Shown here piece after piece: positions 60,301 through 64,000 of a DNA stretch of 64,000 nt. Both the position numbers and the translations under genes were made by a program. How positions within the stretch are numbered: position 1 is the first letter of the stretch; each line of letters opens with the position of its first letter. The notes beneath the pieces are model-generated. The model was not told where the DNA came from and ran no database searches. It was given only the letters and a program-made list of their open reading frames with translations. Source of the DNA: Sipunculus nudus (Eukaryota > Annelida > Sipuncula > Golfingiida > Sipunculidae); contig CM049306.1 of the NCBI GenBank assembly GCA_026874595.1, positions 52,234,019 to 52,298,018 on the forward strand, read 5' to 3'.

Positions 60301-61440
60301 ACTGGGATCACCGAGAGTCAAAGGTCTCATGTCAAGGGCATATAGAGAGTATGATATCCTTATTTTCATTTCTGTATATCATTAATGAGTAAATATTTAA
60401 TATAGATGAGCTGTAATCATGGATGTTCATTCACTATCCATGTATAGAATCTGCTAATATTTACAAGTCTGGTCCATGCTACTTCAAATTAATGCGTGTT
60501 AAATCTCCCAAAAATATCGGCCAGTGTAAATATTTGTACATAAGTTAATCCAGTAACATAAAATGTTAGGATCATATCAGTCATTGTTTACTTAAACAAA
60601 TATCAATAACATAATTTATAAAAATGTTAGATAATTTTTAAAACCTTTCGATAATGATTTTATCATTGATGCGTGTTTTTTTGTATTTTTATTGTATTTC
60701 ATATGTTTTACTCATTCATCACATTTTAACAGGACTGTTTGTATATGCTTATGTATTATAGTGTTTACAAATGTTGAAACGTGTAATCTATTATTGTTGC
60801 TTTAAACCAAGCCCATATAGAACACAGCTTATATGCTGAATAGGTTATCTTAGTAGAATATGCATTATAAATTGATAAATAAATAAACATTTTAATAATA
60901 TAAATAAAATAATTCATAATAATAACTATTTTTTTATCACATACTAGGTATAGCCATATATAAGAGATATAGAGGGGAAGGAAAAGCAAAGTCATTGATA
61001 TTATTAACAGATATACTTTGATATGCTAGGAGTAGTCCCAAGACGTGGAGCATATTGAATAGAAGACGGAAATATGACAACAAAGTGATTAAATACAAAC
61101 TGTGACAAACCTGGGTCGATAATAGACCGTTTATTGACAAAAATGTAATCGTGGGGGATCTCCGTTGGCCCGAGAAGTGTTTACCTTTGACATTAATATG
61201 TTGAATCGTTTGTGCGAGACAAACAATGCAATTATAGGGTCAAGTGTTGTTCGACTTCTCCCTGTGCGATTCGTAAGTTTCTTTTGTATACGCGCTAGAA
61301 CGGCATATGTATTCACATGTAAGTTCTTAGTTCAAACACACGAGCAGCTAATAAAGTGATGCGAGATCTAAGTCACATTTAATCATCAGTGACCCGCTTT
61401 AAACGTACCTTTGGGGGGATTATTTCTACTTGAGGGGAAA
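57381..61440. other. Unremarkable AT-rich sequence, ~4 kb
   Basis: I read both strands and found no gene, RNA, array or element ends. An ATG-to-donor frame at about 59867-59907 (ATAAG|GTAAGAG) is AT-rich and not convincing. Confidence 0.5.
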
Positions 61441-61454
61441 GGGGGGGGGGGGGG
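61441..61454. repeat. Poly-G tract
   Basis: A run of 14 G residues with GGGGAAA just before it. Confidence 0.93.
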
Positions 61455-63165
61455 CACAGAGTGAGAGCAAATTCCCATTCGATAGTAGTAAACAACCGAT
61501 ACTCTTGTTTTACAAGACCTCGCGGTGTCGTCGAGGGCTCTTCAAGTTCTTTGTCGGTTATTTTTGGACCGTCATTTCCAGTCGGTGGGGGCCAGGCAGA
61601 GGAAGCGACTTCCTCTATACACCTGAACAAGCAAATGTATACAGTGTATCTGTAACAGGTAGTCATAGCTTAATCTAGTTAGGAATTTTGACCCTCCTCG
61701 TTTAAATTTTATGTTGTTTGTAATGTTACACACGTGCTCTTAACTTAACCAGCTGTACCAGGTGCAACCAGCGTTTGCTATTACGTTTGGCAGCTATTCT
61801 ATTGTTCCCTTTTTACGCTGAAACATTTTCACCCATGTCAAGAAGCTGGTACAAGGCAAGATATGTTTTATTTCATTGATGAATATGATTTTACTTGATA
61901 CATAAACATGCGGTTCAAGGTCCACTTTAAGCACAGGTATATAAACACACCTACGGTTTCACTGCCATCCGTCCCCGTTAGGCCAGGTGTACATCAAGCG
62001 CAACGTCTGAAATCACTTCCGCAAACGTAGTGTACGCACCGTTATGTGTACGCGGTACTACACGCTTAAAGCACGTGTGGACCGCGTGTTGGCAAGCCCT
62101 ATTTTTTTCTGAGATCTGTCTGCTTTACGTTTAGAAAATTTATAACATGTTGTAACCTTTGCGTCAGCGTTAAGTCTCTTGAGAACACAGTCTAATACCG
62201 TGAATAACACAACGCCACATAGGTGTTGCATATGTGATTACATAGTATCGCAAATCTTACGCAGAGGTACGCAGCGTTCAGCCACGCTGAGCTTTTAATT
62301 CTAAGATCTGACAGCGTTTCGAAATGTAAGAACATCAAACTTTAACGTCTGCCTTATGACCCATGCAAACGCAGCGTAATATCGTTTGCATACAATACTA
62401 CGTCGGTGTAATACATTTTGTAATCGTATCGCATACGTTACGCAGGCGTATGACAAATTTACGTTCCACGTATACCATCAGCTTTAGTGAAGAAGCTTCT
62501 ACGAAGGATCAAGTTGTCCTCGGAATGATTTCGTGGCAAATGTACTGATCCAAATCTTTGCCCGGCACTTACACTTTATCGTTGTCCAGCTTTGATGAAA
62601 CATGACCCTCTGTATCATTAATTTATGTTTCATGAGTAACTAACCAAGTATCACTTATGAAGTTTGCTTTCGAGTCAGCGCCCAAAAGAAATGGTGGTGT
62701 ATATTGTAATTTGTGATTTCGTTTAATTTGTAAGTTCCTACAATATTAACTCCGCCTTCTCCGAAGTCGGTGTCAGTATATGTGTAAGGGAAGTTAAGTG
62801 CCTTTCAGAGTAGCCGTGACATCCTGAAACAGTAGAAATCGATAATTGGGCTGGTAAGCCTACTTGACAGCCAGAAATCTGGTCGTGATATCAGATTTCC
62901 GACATGAGGATACTTTCAAAGCAACCAAAACAGTCTGATAGAGGAGAAGCTTGGGAACATCACTGCTTTTTGTGGAAAAGCCAAGTATGAACATATCAGC
63001 GAGAATTCTCTCCATTCCTAAGGCATGATTCTGAATCAGGATAACAGCATCTTTAATAGACCTTTTCTACGAGCAGGTGCACTGCCGATCACGGTCTACT
63101 GGGACAGCATCATAGGGGTTGTAAAGTGAAATAAAATGCAAATAAGAACCTCAGGCAGGAACATC
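61455..63165. other. No gene; CpG/ACGC-rich patch
   Basis: Between about 61985 and 62480 the words ACGCAGCG, TACGCA, GTACGC and AACGT are frequent, giving a CpG-enriched patch without a clear repeat period or element ends. The rest is unremarkable. Confidence 0.5.
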
Positions 63166-63534
63166 TGTCTATATAATTCTAAAATTTCCCGTCTGTATGT
63201 TTGTTTGTCCCAGAAAACCAACAAAAACGGTCGATGAAAGTGGGCAAGTTTTGCTATCAGCATCAGTCAGTTGCCCTAACTTACAGAATACACGACAATT
63301 TGGCCCTTCGAATTGCACACAATTGAATTCCCGGCAGCATCACATCACAAGACTGTCGCACACTATCACACTGATTTCCACCTCGCCATTGTTGACCTTC
63401 ACCTTGGCCCATTACCACAAAGACATAAATAATTGGTTCCGTATCGAGCACCAGACGTCGCTACCTTGCGGGTCTTTGGAGTTTGCTACATTACAGGTAT
63501 GTAGACAGACTACACGGCAATATACCCTTTCTTT
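63166..63534 (+). repeat. Dispersed repeat, copy 2 (pairs with 53863)
   Basis: CTGTCTATATAATTCTAAAA leads into CCCGTCTGTATGTTTGTTTG and then follows copy 1 word by word to ACGGCAATATACCCTTTCTT. Many scattered substitutions and small indels separate the copies. The frame overlapping it (63197-63574) is not conserved well enough to call a gene. Confidence 0.9.
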
Positions 63535-64000
63535 AACGGGACCGAACGGGTCCCCATATTTTAGTCCCTGTTAAATATAAGGTACGATTATATATATTCA
63601 GATACAACAAGACATGGTCATTCTTGTCGGTTTTACGAATACTTAGTGTCTAGGAAAGGTCTGTTGTCCATTTTTAAATGCTTTCTCATCATCCAACATC
63701 CAAAGAGGCTGGCATGTAGACTAGTGTATGATCTCAATAGCATAGCCGTTCAGAACCATGCGTCTAGCATCATATTCCGTTCTAGGGGACATGTTTCCTG
63801 TTGGCTGTTGTTATTCAAAAAGAACTTGTATGGTCACCCGCGTCATTTACTGTCTCGCATGGCTAGCACCTGTGTACATGCTGTCGGCGACAGTTCAACC
63901 CTGATAAACAGTCCAGCCTATCCTACTATAGAAAAAAAGTCGGCCTGGTTCACACCCAGGCCAATGTTATACCAAGTTATCCAAATGGATCAGGGACAAG
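63535..64000. other. Unremarkable sequence to window end
   Basis: No feature recognised. Confidence 0.55.

Noticed and set aside
61379-61678. Overlapping GC-raised frames on both strands
   Set aside because: Both include the poly-G/poly-C tract and show no known motif. Opposite-strand frames of equal quality argue against coding.

Overview
The window looks like intergenic or intronic DNA from a nuclear genome of a marine invertebrate, most likely a mollusc and perhaps a bivalve. This rests on five things seen together: low GC; very long (TA)n, (CT)n and poly-C/poly-G tracts; a tRNA-derived SINE; several repeat arrays with ~130-160 bp units rich in 'GACCTTGA'/'AGGTCA'-like words; and short inverted-repeat elements. 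The taxon is an inference and no clade-diagnostic gene is present. There are no prokaryotic features (operons, Shine-Dalgarno-led genes, CRISPR), no rRNA and no functional tRNA gene. I recognise no protein domain in any frame, and the open frames are about as long as chance would give in DNA this AT-rich.

Layout. 0-8 kb is mostly unremarkable, with GT, CT and C/A tracts, an 11-bp-stem hairpin (5.5 kb), a 42-bp tandem duplication (6.5 kb) and a degenerate GAGTCC-rich stretch (7.8 kb). 8.3-11.1 kb is one repeat territory whose core is a small higher-order array: a palindromic GGTGGCGCCACC-type box recurs at alternating 149 and 129 bp, a 278-bp dimer present about three times. 11.9-12.4 kb is a second array headed by a palindrome and CGTCCGTCC. 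12.9-16.5 kb holds two ~160-bp miniature inverted-repeat elements with pogo/Tigger-like ends. 19.1-19.7 kb is a third headed array. 20.3-23.2 kb holds two TATA-containing, promoter-like stretches, one of which could be a solo LTR.

32.9-35.3 kb is a ~2.3-kb element bounded by good inverted repeats. Inside it are CCAAT, octamer, E-box and E2F-type sites, two strong hairpins, another tandem array, and a 35-bp motif shared in opposite orientation with 10.6 kb. 35.7-36.1 kb is another inverted-repeat element (30/32 matching arms). 39.1 kb is a ~205-bp element with GCGGATCC ends. 41.6 kb is the SINE, followed by a 27-bp minisatellite. 50.6-52.9 kb is a diverged ~1.1-kb segmental tandem duplication. 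A dispersed repeat occurs twice, at 53.9 and 63.2 kb, and another has copies at 37.8 and 47.5 kb, each running into a microsatellite.

Coding potential is weak. Four places show an ATG-led open frame ending exactly at a strong splice-donor consensus (15.0, 20.8, 44.8 and 50.1 kb, all + strand). Three end in phase 0, so they could be alternative first exons of one long + strand gene continuing outside the window, but each could also be chance. No gene pathway or interaction can be described from this window alone.
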